A stretch of 63,533 nucleotides of DNA from Cryobacterium sp. Y82 (lineage in GTDB: Bacteria; Actinomycetota; Actinomycetes; Actinomycetales; Microbacteriaceae). The notes under the pieces are model-generated. The model saw only the letters and a list, made by a program, of their open reading frames with translations. It ran no database searches and was not told the origin of the DNA. The stretch covers positions 1-63,533 of the forward strand of contig NZ_PJJJ01000021.1 in NCBI RefSeq assembly GCF_002929495.1, given 5' to 3'. A program made the translations under genes and the position numbers. Shown piece by piece: positions 24,538 to 32,424 of this stretch (positions are counted from its first letter, which is position 1; each line of letters begins with the position of its first letter).

Positions 24538-24543
24538 TAGGCT
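24538..24543 (+). promoter_or_regulatory. -10 box of the menE operon
   Basis: TAGGCT is followed by 6 nt and an ATG at 24550 that opens a 20-codon ORF, not menE itself. Confidence 0.45.
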
Positions 24544-24549
24544 GACACC

Positions 24550-24612
24550 ATGAGTGAACAGGTGTGCGACCCCTCCGCAGGAGGCTGTTCTGACGCAGCA
24601 GGACCGTGGTGA
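24550..24612 (+). CDS. 20-aa leaderless ORF overlapping the menE start
   Basis: The ATG follows a TAGGCT box by 6 nt. The peptide (MSEQVCDPSAGGCSDAAGPW) ends with TGA inside the first codons of menE, so menE translation may be coupled to it. Its two cysteines are not clustered. It may simply be the leader that delivers ribosomes to menE. Confidence 0.4.
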   Translation: MSEQVCDPSAGGCSDAAGPW

Positions 24613-25805
24613 GGCCACTGCGGACTCTCACGCCTGAGCATCCGCCCGCCGTTCTCGCCGCGTTGCGGGATGCGCTCGCGGGCAGTGGACCGGCGCTGTT
24701 ACCGGTGCCGATACACCGTGACGGGATGCTCAAAGACGTGCCGAAACGGGTCGCGGTCGTGATCGAAACCTCAGGGTCGACGGGCACGCCGAAACGGGTC
24801 ATGCTCGCCACCAACGCCCTGCTGGCCGGCGCTGCGGCCTCGACCGTCGCCCTCGGCGGGGCCGGACAATGGCTGCTCGCTCTGCCCCTGCACTACATCG
24901 CCGGGGTGCAGGTACTCGTGCGGTCGATCGCCGCCGAAACCACCCCGCTGATGCTGCCATCTGGCCGCTTCGATCCCCAGGACTTTCTTCGGCTGGCCGA
25001 GACCATGACCGAGTCGCTGCGCTACACCGCGCTGGTGCCGGTGCAGTTGGCCCGTCTGCTCGACGCGGCGGATGACCCTGCCCTGCTGGCCGTGCTGCGT
25101 CGCTTCACCGCGATTTTGGTGGGCGGGCAGGCGATCAGGCCCGATCTCATTGCTCGGGCGGCTGAACTCGACGTGCGAGTCGTGCGCACCTACGGGTCGT
25201 CGGAGACCGCTGGCGGCTGTATTTACAACGGTGTTCCGATTGGTGACACCCTTGTGCGGGTAGTTGACGGGCAGCTGGAGCTTTCTGGCGCCGTGCTCGC
25301 GGAAGGGTACCTCGGCGATGCCGCACTCACGGCCGAGCGCTTCATCCTCGAGCACGGTGTGCGCTGGTATCGCACCGGGGATCTCGGTGAGGTGGACCCG
25401 GTCGATGGCCGGGTCACGGTGCTGGGTCGTGCCGACAACGTGATCATCTCCGGCGGCGAAAAGGTCTCGCTCGACGCCGTCGAAGGCATCGTGCGATCCT
25501 GCTCCGGTTTCGAACAGGCTGTCGTGATCGGTGCCGATGACGACGAGTGGGGGCAGGTGCCGGTCGTGGTGGTCGGGGGCGACACTGCGGACTTTTCCGC
25601 AGTGACCGCAGCCGTTGTGGCGGTGCTGGGACGTGCGGCCCGACCTGCACGCGTCGTGCGGGTGGAGGCGATTCCGCTGCTGGCTTCGGGAAAGCCCGAC
25701 CGGCGCGCGCTGGCCGGTACCGCGCTGGGCAGTGCTGCGCTGGCCACTAATATGGGGGCGTGGCACAAGGAGCTCGGCCGGTCAGGCCCAAACAACAACG
25801 ATTGA
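24606..25805 (+). CDS. menE: o-succinylbenzoate-CoA ligase
   Basis: This adenylate-forming enzyme (398-399 residues) activates o-succinylbenzoate with ATP and CoA. The P-loop-like motif is VVIETSGSTGTPKRV, the core motif VRTYGSSETAGGCIYNG, and the hinge region RTGDLGEVDPVDGRVTVLGRADNVIISGGEKV. The C-terminal catalytic lysine is in LASGKPDRRAL. GTG codons at 24606 and 24609 are both possible; AGGA at 24599-24602 fits the second. It overlaps menA by 46 bp. Confidence 0.92.
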   Translation: MVRPLRTLTPEHPPAVLAALRDALAGSGPALLPVPIHRDGMLKDVPKRVAVVIETSGSTGTPKRVMLATNALLAGAAASTVALGGAGQWLLALPLHYIAGVQVLVRSIAAETTPLMLPSGRFDPQDFLRLAETMTESLRYTALVPVQLARLLDAADDPALLAVLRRFTAILVGGQAIRPDLIARAAELDVRVVRTYGSSETAGGCIYNGVPIGDTLVRVVDGQLELSGAVLAEGYLGDAALTAERFILEHGVRWYRTGDLGEVDPVDGRVTVLGRADNVIISGGEKVSLDAVEGIVRSCSGFEQAVVIGADDDEWGQVPVVVVGGDTADFSAVTAAVVAVLGRAARPARVVRVEAIPLLASGKPDRRALAGTALGSAALATNMGAWHKELGRSGPNNND

Positions 25806-26812
25806 ATCCTAAGGCGAAGCTGGCGGGCGCTGATGCCAGTGGCACGGCGGGTGGCGCGGTTGGCCGCAGCGGCAAGTCCGGCCACCCGGCGTATAAGTCC
25901 GGACCGCCCCGCAAGGGACCGGCCAGGGTCAAGCCAGCTACGGCCTCCGACTGGGTGTCGGGTGCACGGCTGCGCACTCTGCCGCTCGCCATTGCTCCGG
26001 TACTGCTCGGTACCGGCGCCGCGATCGTGGCGAGTGGACCCGGCGTTTACCATCCGGTGCGCGCATCGCTCGCACTTGCCGTGGCGCTGTTTTTGCAGAT
26101 CGGCGTCAACTATGCCAATGACTATTCCGACGGTATTCGAGGCACTGACGCCTTCCGGGTCGGACCAGCTCGGCTCACCGGCGGCGGCGTCGCCAACCCG
26201 CGCACCGTGCTGCGCGTGGCCCTGACCTTCTTTAGTCTCGCTGCCGTGGCTGGCATCACGCTGGTCATTCTGACCCAGCATTGGTGGCTGTTGATCGTTG
26301 GCGTTGTGGCCCTCGCTGCAGCATGGTTCTATACCGGCGGTAAGAAGCCCTACGGCTACCTGGGCCTCGGTGAAGTGTTCGTGTTCGTGTTCTTTGGTCT
26401 CGTAGCCACTGCCGGCACGACCTATGTGCAGGTCGGCGACTTCATCACCGAGAGCGTTCTCGGTGGTATCGCGATGGGGTTGATCGCCTGTGCCGTGCTC
26501 ATGGTCAACAACCTGCGTGACATCGTGCCAGACAAGGCCGCCGGTAAGCGCACCCTCGCGGTGCGAATCGGAAGCACGGCCTCCCGGGTCGTCTTCTGCA
26601 TCTTCTTATTGCTGCCGTTCGTGATCGCGGGTCTTTTCAGCCTGGTCTATCCGCTCGGAATCTTCACGTTCTTCGTGCTGCTGCTGGCCCTGCCGGCCTG
26701 CCTCATCACGATCACCGCCACGTCGGCGAAAGAACTCATCCTCGCCCTCAAGCTGACGAGCCTCGCGGCGCTGGCCTACGGCCTGCTACTGGGACTTGCT
26801 TTCGCGTTCTGA
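25760..26812 (+). CDS. menA: 1,4-dihydroxy-2-naphthoate polyprenyltransferase
   Basis: This 350-residue UbiA-family membrane enzyme attaches the polyprenyl chain to DHNA. The first aspartate-rich motif is NYANDYSDGIRGTD and the second is NNLRDIVPDKAAGKR. It has about eight to nine membrane segments. Residues 1-60 are an unusual Lys/Gly/Ala-rich cytoplasmic extension that most MenA proteins lack; a start nearer residue 60 is possible. It overlaps menE upstream and converges with the DUF4229 gene, overlapping it by 27 bp. Confidence 0.92.
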   Translation: MAQGARPVRPKQQRLNPKAKLAGADASGTAGGAVGRSGKSGHPAYKSGPPRKGPARVKPATASDWVSGARLRTLPLAIAPVLLGTGAAIVASGPGVYHPVRASLALAVALFLQIGVNYANDYSDGIRGTDAFRVGPARLTGGGVANPRTVLRVALTFFSLAAVAGITLVILTQHWWLLIVGVVALAAAWFYTGGKKPYGYLGLGEVFVFVFFGLVATAGTTYVQVGDFITESVLGGIAMGLIACAVLMVNNLRDIVPDKAAGKRTLAVRIGSTASRVVFCIFLLLPFVIAGLFSLVYPLGIFTFFVLLLALPACLITITATSAKELILALKLTSLAALAYGLLLGLAFAF

Positions 26813-27085
26813 CTTCGTGTGCTCCTGGGCATTCATCAGCGAGTCCTCGATCTCGGAATCCGGGTTGATCGTCTGCTTGTCGGGGTGCCGCGCGTGATAA
26901 AGCTCCCGGGCAACACTCTCGCGGGACTTGCCCAGCAGAAGATAGGACAGGCACAGGCCGACCAACGCGGCGATCACCGCGGACGCCCACGGCCACAACC
27001 CCAGGGACAGCAGAATTGCCAGCGGTATGACAAACATTAAGACGCGCAACACGGAGTAGTACAGCCAAGAGGGCACGAATTTCAT
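26786..27085 (-). CDS. DUF4229 family membrane protein
   Basis: This 99-residue protein has two membrane segments (about 8-27 and 31-50), then a charged cytoplasmic tail (KSRESVARELYHARHPDK). This is the DUF4229 layout. Function is unknown; in actinobacteria it usually sits next to menaquinone genes. Its 3' end overlaps the convergent menA by 27 bp. Confidence 0.75.
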   Translation of the reverse strand: MKFVPSWLYYSVLRVLMFVIPLAILLSLGLWPWASAVIAALVGLCLSYLLLGKSRESVARELYHARHPDKQTINPDSEIEDSLMNAQEHTKSERESKSQ

Positions 27086-27091
27086 AGATCC

Positions 27092-27097
27092 AGCTTA
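27092..27097 (-). promoter_or_regulatory. -10 box of the DUF4229 gene (leaderless)
   Basis: TAAGCT on the minus strand is followed by 6 nt and the ATG at 27085. Confidence 0.5.
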
Positions 27098-27145
27098 GAA
27101 TGCCGCGGCTGGGTAGGCGCACATGTCTCTCACGGGCAAGCGCCT

Positions 27146-27151
27146 TACAAT
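27146..27151 (+). promoter_or_regulatory. -10 box of the PLDc_N-menD transcript (leaderless)
   Basis: TACAAT is followed by 6 nt and the ATG at 27158. Confidence 0.55.
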
Positions 27152-27157
27152 CGAGGT

Positions 27158-27619
27158 ATGCCCAAGCTCTTGATCGGACTAGGACTGGCCCTCGTCATCC
27201 TCACCGTCTACACCCTTGTGGACTGTGCCGTATTCGACCGCAAACGCATTCGCGGATTGCCGCGCTGGGTCTGGATTTTCGTTATCGTTCTCGTGCCGCT
27301 AATCGGCCCGTTGCTGTGGCTGCTCGTCGGCCATGGGCGCTCCAGTCCCACCACTCGGTCCTTTCGTGCGGTTGCGCCCGATGACGATCTTGACTTCCTG
27401 CGAGGGCTGAACGGCGGCGGCGTGAACGGCGGCAACGCGAACTCCGACATCGGCCAGAACCGTCCCTTCAACGAAAAAGATCAGCAGGAACGCATTCGTC
27501 GTATGGAACAAGATCTCGCGGACCTCGACAAGAACGACCCAGCTCCCGGGGAGACGACGAAGAAGAAAAAGAAGAACGAACCGGGTGAAGGCGAGCAGCC
27601 TGGCCGTCGGGATGCCTGA
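27158..27619 (+). CDS. PLDc N-terminal-domain membrane protein
   Basis: This 153-residue protein has two hydrophobic segments (about 3-22 and 38-58) with the cardiolipin-synthase N-terminal-like motif RGLPRWVWIFVIVLVPLIGPLLWLLVG. A soluble, charged tail ends in a lysine-rich run (KKKKKNEPGEG). The phospholipase D catalytic HKD motif is absent. The gene overlaps the menD start, so the two are cotranscribed. Function is unknown. Confidence 0.8.
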   Translation: MPKLLIGLGLALVILTVYTLVDCAVFDRKRIRGLPRWVWIFVIVLVPLIGPLLWLLVGHGRSSPTTRSFRAVAPDDDLDFLRGLNGGGVNGGNANSDIGQNRPFNEKDQQERIRRMEQDLADLDKNDPAPGETTKKKKKNEPGEGEQPGRRDA

Positions 27620-29315
27620 ACGAGTCAATAGCAGCCCGGCGACCGATTTCAGCATCGCGCTCCTGAACGAATTCATCCGGCGGGGCGTTCGTGATCTGGT
27701 GCTTTGTCCGGGAGCACGCTCGCAAGCGCTCGCCTTGGCGGCGGCGGAGCTGGAACAGGCCGGAAGCATCCGCTTACACGTGCGTACAGATGAACGCAGT
27801 GCCGGCTTTCTCAGCGTGGGCCTCGCCCTCGAAACCGGTCTACCAGCGCTCGTCGTGGTGACGTCGGGCACTGCCGTCGCTAACCTGCACCCGGCCGTGC
27901 TCGAAGCGCACCATGCCGGGGTGCCCATGATCCTGCTAACGGCCGACCGCCCCGCCGAGCTGCGCGGCATCCGCTCGAACCAAACCACCGTGCAGTCCGG
28001 ACTGTTTGGCGTTGCCACCCGGCTCTGCCTCGACGTTCCGGCGCCGGTTGGTGAGCCCGATGAAGAGGGCATTGCCGCCCTTCTGGCACGGCAGGCAATG
28101 GATGCTGCGACCGGCGTTTTCACCGCGGCTCCCGGCCCGGCACAACTCAACCTGGCCTTTCGCGAGCCGCTGTCGGCTGCGCGGCCGGTGCGCCCTTCCG
28201 TGGCGGCACGATCCATGCGCTCAGCCCCGTCTACGTCAAGTGACGGTCCGGCCACGCTCCTTGCTCCGGGACCGCGTACGGTCGTCGTGGCCGGTGATGG
28301 TGCCGGACCTGAGGCCGAAGAGCTGGCCCGCGCCGGCGGCTGGCCGTTGATGGCCGAAGTGTCGAGCGGCGCTCGGTTTGGCCCGAATTTGATCGTGCAC
28401 TACCGCGAACTACTCGCTGCCGTAGATCTCGGCGGCGAGGTGGAACGGGTGGTCGTGTTTGGTCATCCCACCCTCAGTCGGGAGATTCCGGCCCTCATTG
28501 CCCGTGACGGCGTCGAGACCATCATTGTCGCAGCGACCGGACTGGAATGGTACAACCCGGCCCATGCTGCCAGCGCGTTCACCCGATCGATCGGCGCGGA
28601 TGCAGAGTGTCTGGTGGCTGCCCGCACGCCAACGGCTCGGGAATGGCTGGGCCGTTGGGTCATGACCAGCAGGGCTCTCGCCGAGACCGCCGCTGATGAA
28701 GGCCGAGCACCGATCGATAAACGCGGCATAACGCGTGCTGAATTGGCAGTTCTGCGAGCGCCGCTAACGCGGACGCTGCTCGTCGACGCGGTCTGGCGTG
28801 CATCGTGGCCGCATGACCGGCTCGTACTCGGCGCGTCCCGGCTGATCCGTGAGGCCGATAAGCGGGTCCCTGGCAAGAAGATCACCGTGCTGTCCAACCG
28901 TGGACTGGCCGGTATCGACGGCACCATTTCCACGGCGCTCGGGGTGGCGCTGGCCAGTCAGTCCGAGCCGGAGCCGCGTTCAGTCGGCGTGACCCGGGTT
29001 CTGATGGGCGACCTTACATTTCTGCACGATGTCGGTTCGTTGCTGCTCGCACCGGGCGAGCCGGAGCCGCGGCTGCAGGTCATCGTCGGCGTTGACGGTG
29101 GCGGCAGCATCTTCGACGGCCTGGAGGTCGCAGCCACGGCTTCGGCCGCCGCGATGGAGCGGGTCTTGTTCACCCCGCGCAGGGTCGACCTGAAGGCGCT
29201 CGCTGCTGCCTACGGATGGAATTACGAGCTCGCCGCGACCCGAAGTGACTTGGAGCGGGCGCTCACCGGTGCGCCGACCCGCCCCACGATCCTCGAGGTT
29301 CCCCTGGTCCGTTAG
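27612..29315 (+). CDS. menD: SEPHCHC synthase
   Basis: This 567-residue ThDP-dependent enzyme joins isochorismate and 2-oxoglutarate in menaquinone synthesis. The N-terminal LVLCPGARSQALALAA replaces the usual GSRS motif with GARS. RTDERSAGFLSVGLA carries the ThDP-activating glutamate, and the middle part has SNRGLAGIDGTISTALG. The Mg/ThDP site is VGVDGGGSIFDGLE. ATG at 27612 or GTG at 27585 is the start; GAAGG lies just after the earlier one. It overlaps the PLDc_N gene by 8 bp. A palindrome follows the stop. Confidence 0.93.
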   Translation: MPERVNSSPATDFSIALLNEFIRRGVRDLVLCPGARSQALALAAAELEQAGSIRLHVRTDERSAGFLSVGLALETGLPALVVVTSGTAVANLHPAVLEAHHAGVPMILLTADRPAELRGIRSNQTTVQSGLFGVATRLCLDVPAPVGEPDEEGIAALLARQAMDAATGVFTAAPGPAQLNLAFREPLSAARPVRPSVAARSMRSAPSTSSDGPATLLAPGPRTVVVAGDGAGPEAEELARAGGWPLMAEVSSGARFGPNLIVHYRELLAAVDLGGEVERVVVFGHPTLSREIPALIARDGVETIIVAATGLEWYNPAHAASAFTRSIGADAECLVAARTPTAREWLGRWVMTSRALAETAADEGRAPIDKRGITRAELAVLRAPLTRTLLVDAVWRASWPHDRLVLGASRLIREADKRVPGKKITVLSNRGLAGIDGTISTALGVALASQSEPEPRSVGVTRVLMGDLTFLHDVGSLLLAPGEPEPRLQVIVGVDGGGSIFDGLEVAATASAAAMERVLFTPRRVDLKALAAAYGWNYELAATRSDLERALTGAPTRPTILEVPLVR

Positions 29316-29333
29316 CCGGGCGCCGGTCTTGCC

Positions 29334-29397
29334 CGCGAAAGCGGGTCAACCGGTTGCCTCAGCACTCGTGAAACAACCGTTCACCCGGTTTCGCAAG
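29334..29397. terminator. imperfect palindrome after menD
   Basis: The arms GCGAAAGCGGGTCAACCGG and the inverted GCGAAACCGGGTGAACGG flank about 23 nt. It starts with the same GCGAAAGCGGGT as the palindrome at 21844 and shares GGTTGC(T/C)TCA and GAAACA segments with it. Confidence 0.55.
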
Positions 29398-29494
29398 AAG
29401 TGATGGATGCGAGTTATCCACAGATTTGTGGGGAGCGGATGCTCAGGCGGGCGGCTTGATACCGTTTAAGACACACGGATGCCGGGAGGCTCAG

Positions 29495-30364
29495 ATGACC
29501 GATTCGCCCCAGGACAACTCGCAGACCGGCGGCCTCCCCGAGCACGCACCCGAGCACGCACCCGGACAAGCCCTCCCGTCGAACCCGTCGACTCGTCGCA
29601 GCCGCATCGTTCTCGCGGCCCTCGTCGTGGGCATCAGCGCCTTCGTCCTCGGCTGGATTCCGATTCTGGGACTATTGCTGGGAGTTTCAGGGATCATCCT
29701 CGGAATCCTCGCGATGCGCAGGCCGGACGGCAGATCGTTCGGGCTCACGGGACTGGTCGCATCATCCCTGGCCGTGCTGGCCAATGTGCTCGTTACCATT
29801 GTGATCGTCGTCGCGCTGGTCAATTCGGGAATCGGCACGGCTGTTTTCACCAATGCCCAGCCCGTCATTACGCCCTGCTTTTCCTTCAATGGGCCGGGCG
29901 ATTACCTCAACAACCAATCCGCTGAGAAGACGGATGGGTGCATCACTACCCTGGAACTGTGGGGTGAACGTGACGCCGACGGTGTCATTCACAAGACGGG
30001 CGTGGGCAGCGTCCTCGGCAGCGTACTGGTGGAACCGGTGGCGGTGGCCAGCACAGACGAATGGGTTCCCGGCGGCAGCCTCGACGATATGGTCGACTTC
30101 CTGAACCAGAGCTACTTTCCCGAGGCCGGCGAGGTCACGAGCCTGAAAGAGGCCGTAACCCTCGGCGGCGTCGACGCCAACCTCACCCGCATGATCAGTA
30201 ACGCCGAGAACACCCGCACCAAGGCGTTCCTCACCGTCTTCGCACCGGATACCTACCAGTCAGCCGGGGAGCCGGTGAAGTTCTTCGTAATCTCCTTCGT
30301 CATTCCCGAAGACAACGGGGAAGAAATCATCGCCGCCGCCATCGACTCCTGGCGCTGGAAGTAG
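29495..30364 (+). CDS. DUF4190-type membrane protein with extracytoplasmic domain
   Basis: This 289-residue protein starts with a hydrophilic 35-residue tail. Membrane segments follow at about 38-75 (IVLAALVVGISAFVLGWIPI and beyond) and 83-112, with the DUF4190-like ILGILAMRRPDGRSFGLTGLVASSLAVLANV. Residues about 120-289 are predicted outside the cell; this part has two cysteines (CFSF, CITT) and no catalytic motif that I recognise. GGGAGG at 29484-29489 supports ATG 29495. Function is unknown. Confidence 0.65.
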   Translation: MTDSPQDNSQTGGLPEHAPEHAPGQALPSNPSTRRSRIVLAALVVGISAFVLGWIPILGLLLGVSGIILGILAMRRPDGRSFGLTGLVASSLAVLANVLVTIVIVVALVNSGIGTAVFTNAQPVITPCFSFNGPGDYLNNQSAEKTDGCITTLELWGERDADGVIHKTGVGSVLGSVLVEPVAVASTDEWVPGGSLDDMVDFLNQSYFPEAGEVTSLKEAVTLGGVDANLTRMISNAENTRTKAFLTVFAPDTYQSAGEPVKFFVISFVIPEDNGEEIIAAAIDSWRWK

Positions 30365-30374
30365 CCCCAAAGAA

Positions 30375-31607
30375 TCAGCCGAAGGCTTCTACGATGGGGC
30401 GGAACTTCATTTTGGTCTCGGCGAGCTCGCGGTCGGGGTCGGAGTCCAGCACGATGCCGCAGCCAGCGTACGCGGTGATACCTCCGGCGGGCACTACCTG
30501 CGCGCAGCGCAGCGCAATCGCCCACTCGCCGTCGCCGTCGGCGCCCACCCAGCCGACCGGCCCGGCGTAGCGGCCACGGTCGAACGGTTCGAGTTCGCGA
30601 ATCAGCGCCAGAGCCGCGTCGGTCGGTGTTCCGGCGACCGCAGCAGTCGGGTGCAGCGCTGCAATCAGGTCAAGAGACGTCGACCCGTCGCTCAGGGTAC
30701 CTTCCAGATCGGTCGCGAGATGCCAGAGGTTTGGGAGTTTCACCGTGAACGGAATTTCGCTCGTCGCGAGCACCGAGGTGTGCGGGCGTAGTGACTTGAG
30801 CACGCTCTGCACGGCAAATTCGTGTTCGTCGCCGTCTTTCGATGACGTGGCCAGGGTGAGGGCCGCCTCGCGATCGTCCTCGGCATCCGCTCCGCGAGAG
30901 ATCGTGCCGGCCAGCACGCGGGCGTTGACCGAACCGTGGTCGGCGCGAATAAGAGTTTCCGGGCTCGACCCAATGAGGCCGTCGACGGCGTAGGTCCAGC
31001 AGTCCGGGTAGCCAAGCGCGAGTGTGGTGATGGCGCGGCGCAGGTCGGACTCCGCCGGCACCCGCCCAACCAAATCGCGAGCGAGCACGACCTTGTTGAT
31101 GTGCTGAGCTCGAATACTGTCGATGCCGGAGCTGACTGCGTTGCGGAAGGCATCCGGCGGCAGGGCTCCGGGCAGGAGGGCGATGCGGTACTCGTCGCCG
31201 AGCGGACGCAGCGTCAGCGGGTTCTCGGGGGTGTTCTGGCCGGTCTCCCAGATGCGCGTCACCCAGCATTGGCCGTCTTCGCGGCCGACGATGATCTCGG
31301 GAACGATGAGCACGCTTGTCTGGGCCGACGTCTCATCGAAGGTAAAGGCGCCGAAGGCGAGGAGCCCGGTACCCGTGCGGGCGAGCGGGTCTGTCACGGT
31401 GGCCAAGGCGACGACCTGTTTCCAGGCGGCCGCGGCATCCGTCATGCGGGTCGGTCCGGAAAACTCGAGCCGCAGCGCGCAGCCGATGCCAGCCAAGCCT
31501 TGGTTGCGACGCATCCAGAGCAGTGGCGTGCGGCCATCGAGCAGCAGGATCAGTTGGTGGATATCGGCTATCGGGGAGGTTTCGACCGTCAAGGCCTGCA
31601 CATTCAC
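30375..31607 (-). CDS. menF: isochorismate synthase
   Basis: This 410-residue chorismate-binding enzyme converts chorismate to isochorismate for menaquinone. The catalytic core includes INKVVLARDLVG, SSPETLIRADHGSVNARVLAGTISRGAD, LHPTAAVAGTPTDAAL and AYAGCGIVLDSDPDRELAETKMKFRPI. Siderophore-type isochorismate synthases share the fold, but the men context supports MenF. A TAGGCT box lies 10 nt before the ATG, with GAAGTG in between. It is convergent with the membrane-protein gene upstream. Confidence 0.92.
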   Translation of the reverse strand: MNVQALTVETSPIADIHQLILLLDGRTPLLWMRRNQGLAGIGCALRLEFSGPTRMTDAAAAWKQVVALATVTDPLARTGTGLLAFGAFTFDETSAQTSVLIVPEIIVGREDGQCWVTRIWETGQNTPENPLTLRPLGDEYRIALLPGALPPDAFRNAVSSGIDSIRAQHINKVVLARDLVGRVPAESDLRRAITTLALGYPDCWTYAVDGLIGSSPETLIRADHGSVNARVLAGTISRGADAEDDREAALTLATSSKDGDEHEFAVQSVLKSLRPHTSVLATSEIPFTVKLPNLWHLATDLEGTLSDGSTSLDLIAALHPTAAVAGTPTDAALALIRELEPFDRGRYAGPVGWVGADGDGEWAIALRCAQVVPAGGITAYAGCGIVLDSDPDRELAETKMKFRPIVEAFG

Positions 31608-31688
31608 TTCTGTAGCCTACGCCCGCGCCACTGCGCCCACGCGAATCTGGGCCCGGCAACCGTGCAGTTTCGGCAGACCTATTCATCC

Positions 31689-31694
31689 TAGAAT
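31689..31694 (+). promoter_or_regulatory. -10 box of menG (leaderless)
   Basis: TAGAAT is followed by 6 nt and the GTG at 31701. Confidence 0.55.
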
Positions 31695-31700
31695 GATGGG

Positions 31701-32402
31701 GTGAATAGAGCAGACCTGAACAAACGGCCCGCGCAGGTGGCTGCCATGTTCGACGAGGTCGCCGCGCACTATGACCGCACGAACGCGCTGCTGTCGGTCG
31801 GCAACGCGTCGCTCTGGCGCATCGCCACCACCACGGCAGTCAACCCGCAACCGGGCGAACGCATTCTCGACATCGCGGCCGGCACCGGCACCTCGAGCGC
31901 CGCTCTGGCCCACAGCGGAGCCTACGTTGTCGCCGCCGACTTCTCGGCCGGCATGATCGAAGTCGGTCGGGCTCGCCACGCCCACAATGAGCACATCGAG
32001 TTCGTCCAGGCCGATGCTACCGCGCTGCCTTTCAAAGACAACGAGTTCGATGCCGTCACCATCTCGTTTGGACTGCGCAACGTCGTCGAGCCGAAGAAGG
32101 CCTTGGCCGAGTTTTACCGCGTGACCAAGCCCGGCGGGCGCGTCGTCATCTGCGAGTTCTCGACCCCGCCGCTGACGCTGGTTCGCCAGAGCTACTTTGC
32201 CTATCTCAACCACGTCATGCCGCGCGTCGTACGCCTCGCGTCTTCCAACGCTGAAGCCTATGACTACCTCGGCGAGTCCATCGCGGCCTGGCCGACCCAA
32301 CGGGTGCTCAGTGGATGGCTGCGCTCGGCCGGATATTCTGCCGTCGCCTACCGCAACCTCACACTCGGCATCGTGGCTCTTCACCGCGGAACCAAGCCCT
32401 GA
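31701..32402 (+). CDS. menG: demethylmenaquinone methyltransferase
   Basis: This 233-residue class I SAM methyltransferase makes menaquinone from demethylmenaquinone. The SAM motif is ILDIAAGTGTSSAAL, followed by VAADFSAGMIEVGRA, ADATALPFKDNEFDAVTISFGLRNV and PGGRVVICEFSTPP, all UbiE/MenG signatures. It is transcribed away from menF and is followed, 22 bp later, by the polyprenyl diphosphate synthase gene that makes the side chain. Confidence 0.93.
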   Translation: MNRADLNKRPAQVAAMFDEVAAHYDRTNALLSVGNASLWRIATTTAVNPQPGERILDIAAGTGTSSAALAHSGAYVVAADFSAGMIEVGRARHAHNEHIEFVQADATALPFKDNEFDAVTISFGLRNVVEPKKALAEFYRVTKPGGRVVICEFSTPPLTLVRQSYFAYLNHVMPRVVRLASSNAEAYDYLGESIAAWPTQRVLSGWLRSAGYSAVAYRNLTLGIVALHRGTKP

Positions 32403-32411
32403 CCAACTCGA

Positions 32412-32417
32412 TAGGCT
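32412..32417 (+). promoter_or_regulatory. -10 box of the polyprenyl synthase gene (leaderless)
   Basis: TAGGCT is followed by 7 nt and the GTG at 32425, so this gene may have its own promoter inside the menG operon. Confidence 0.45.
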
Positions 32418-32424
32418 GATTTAC

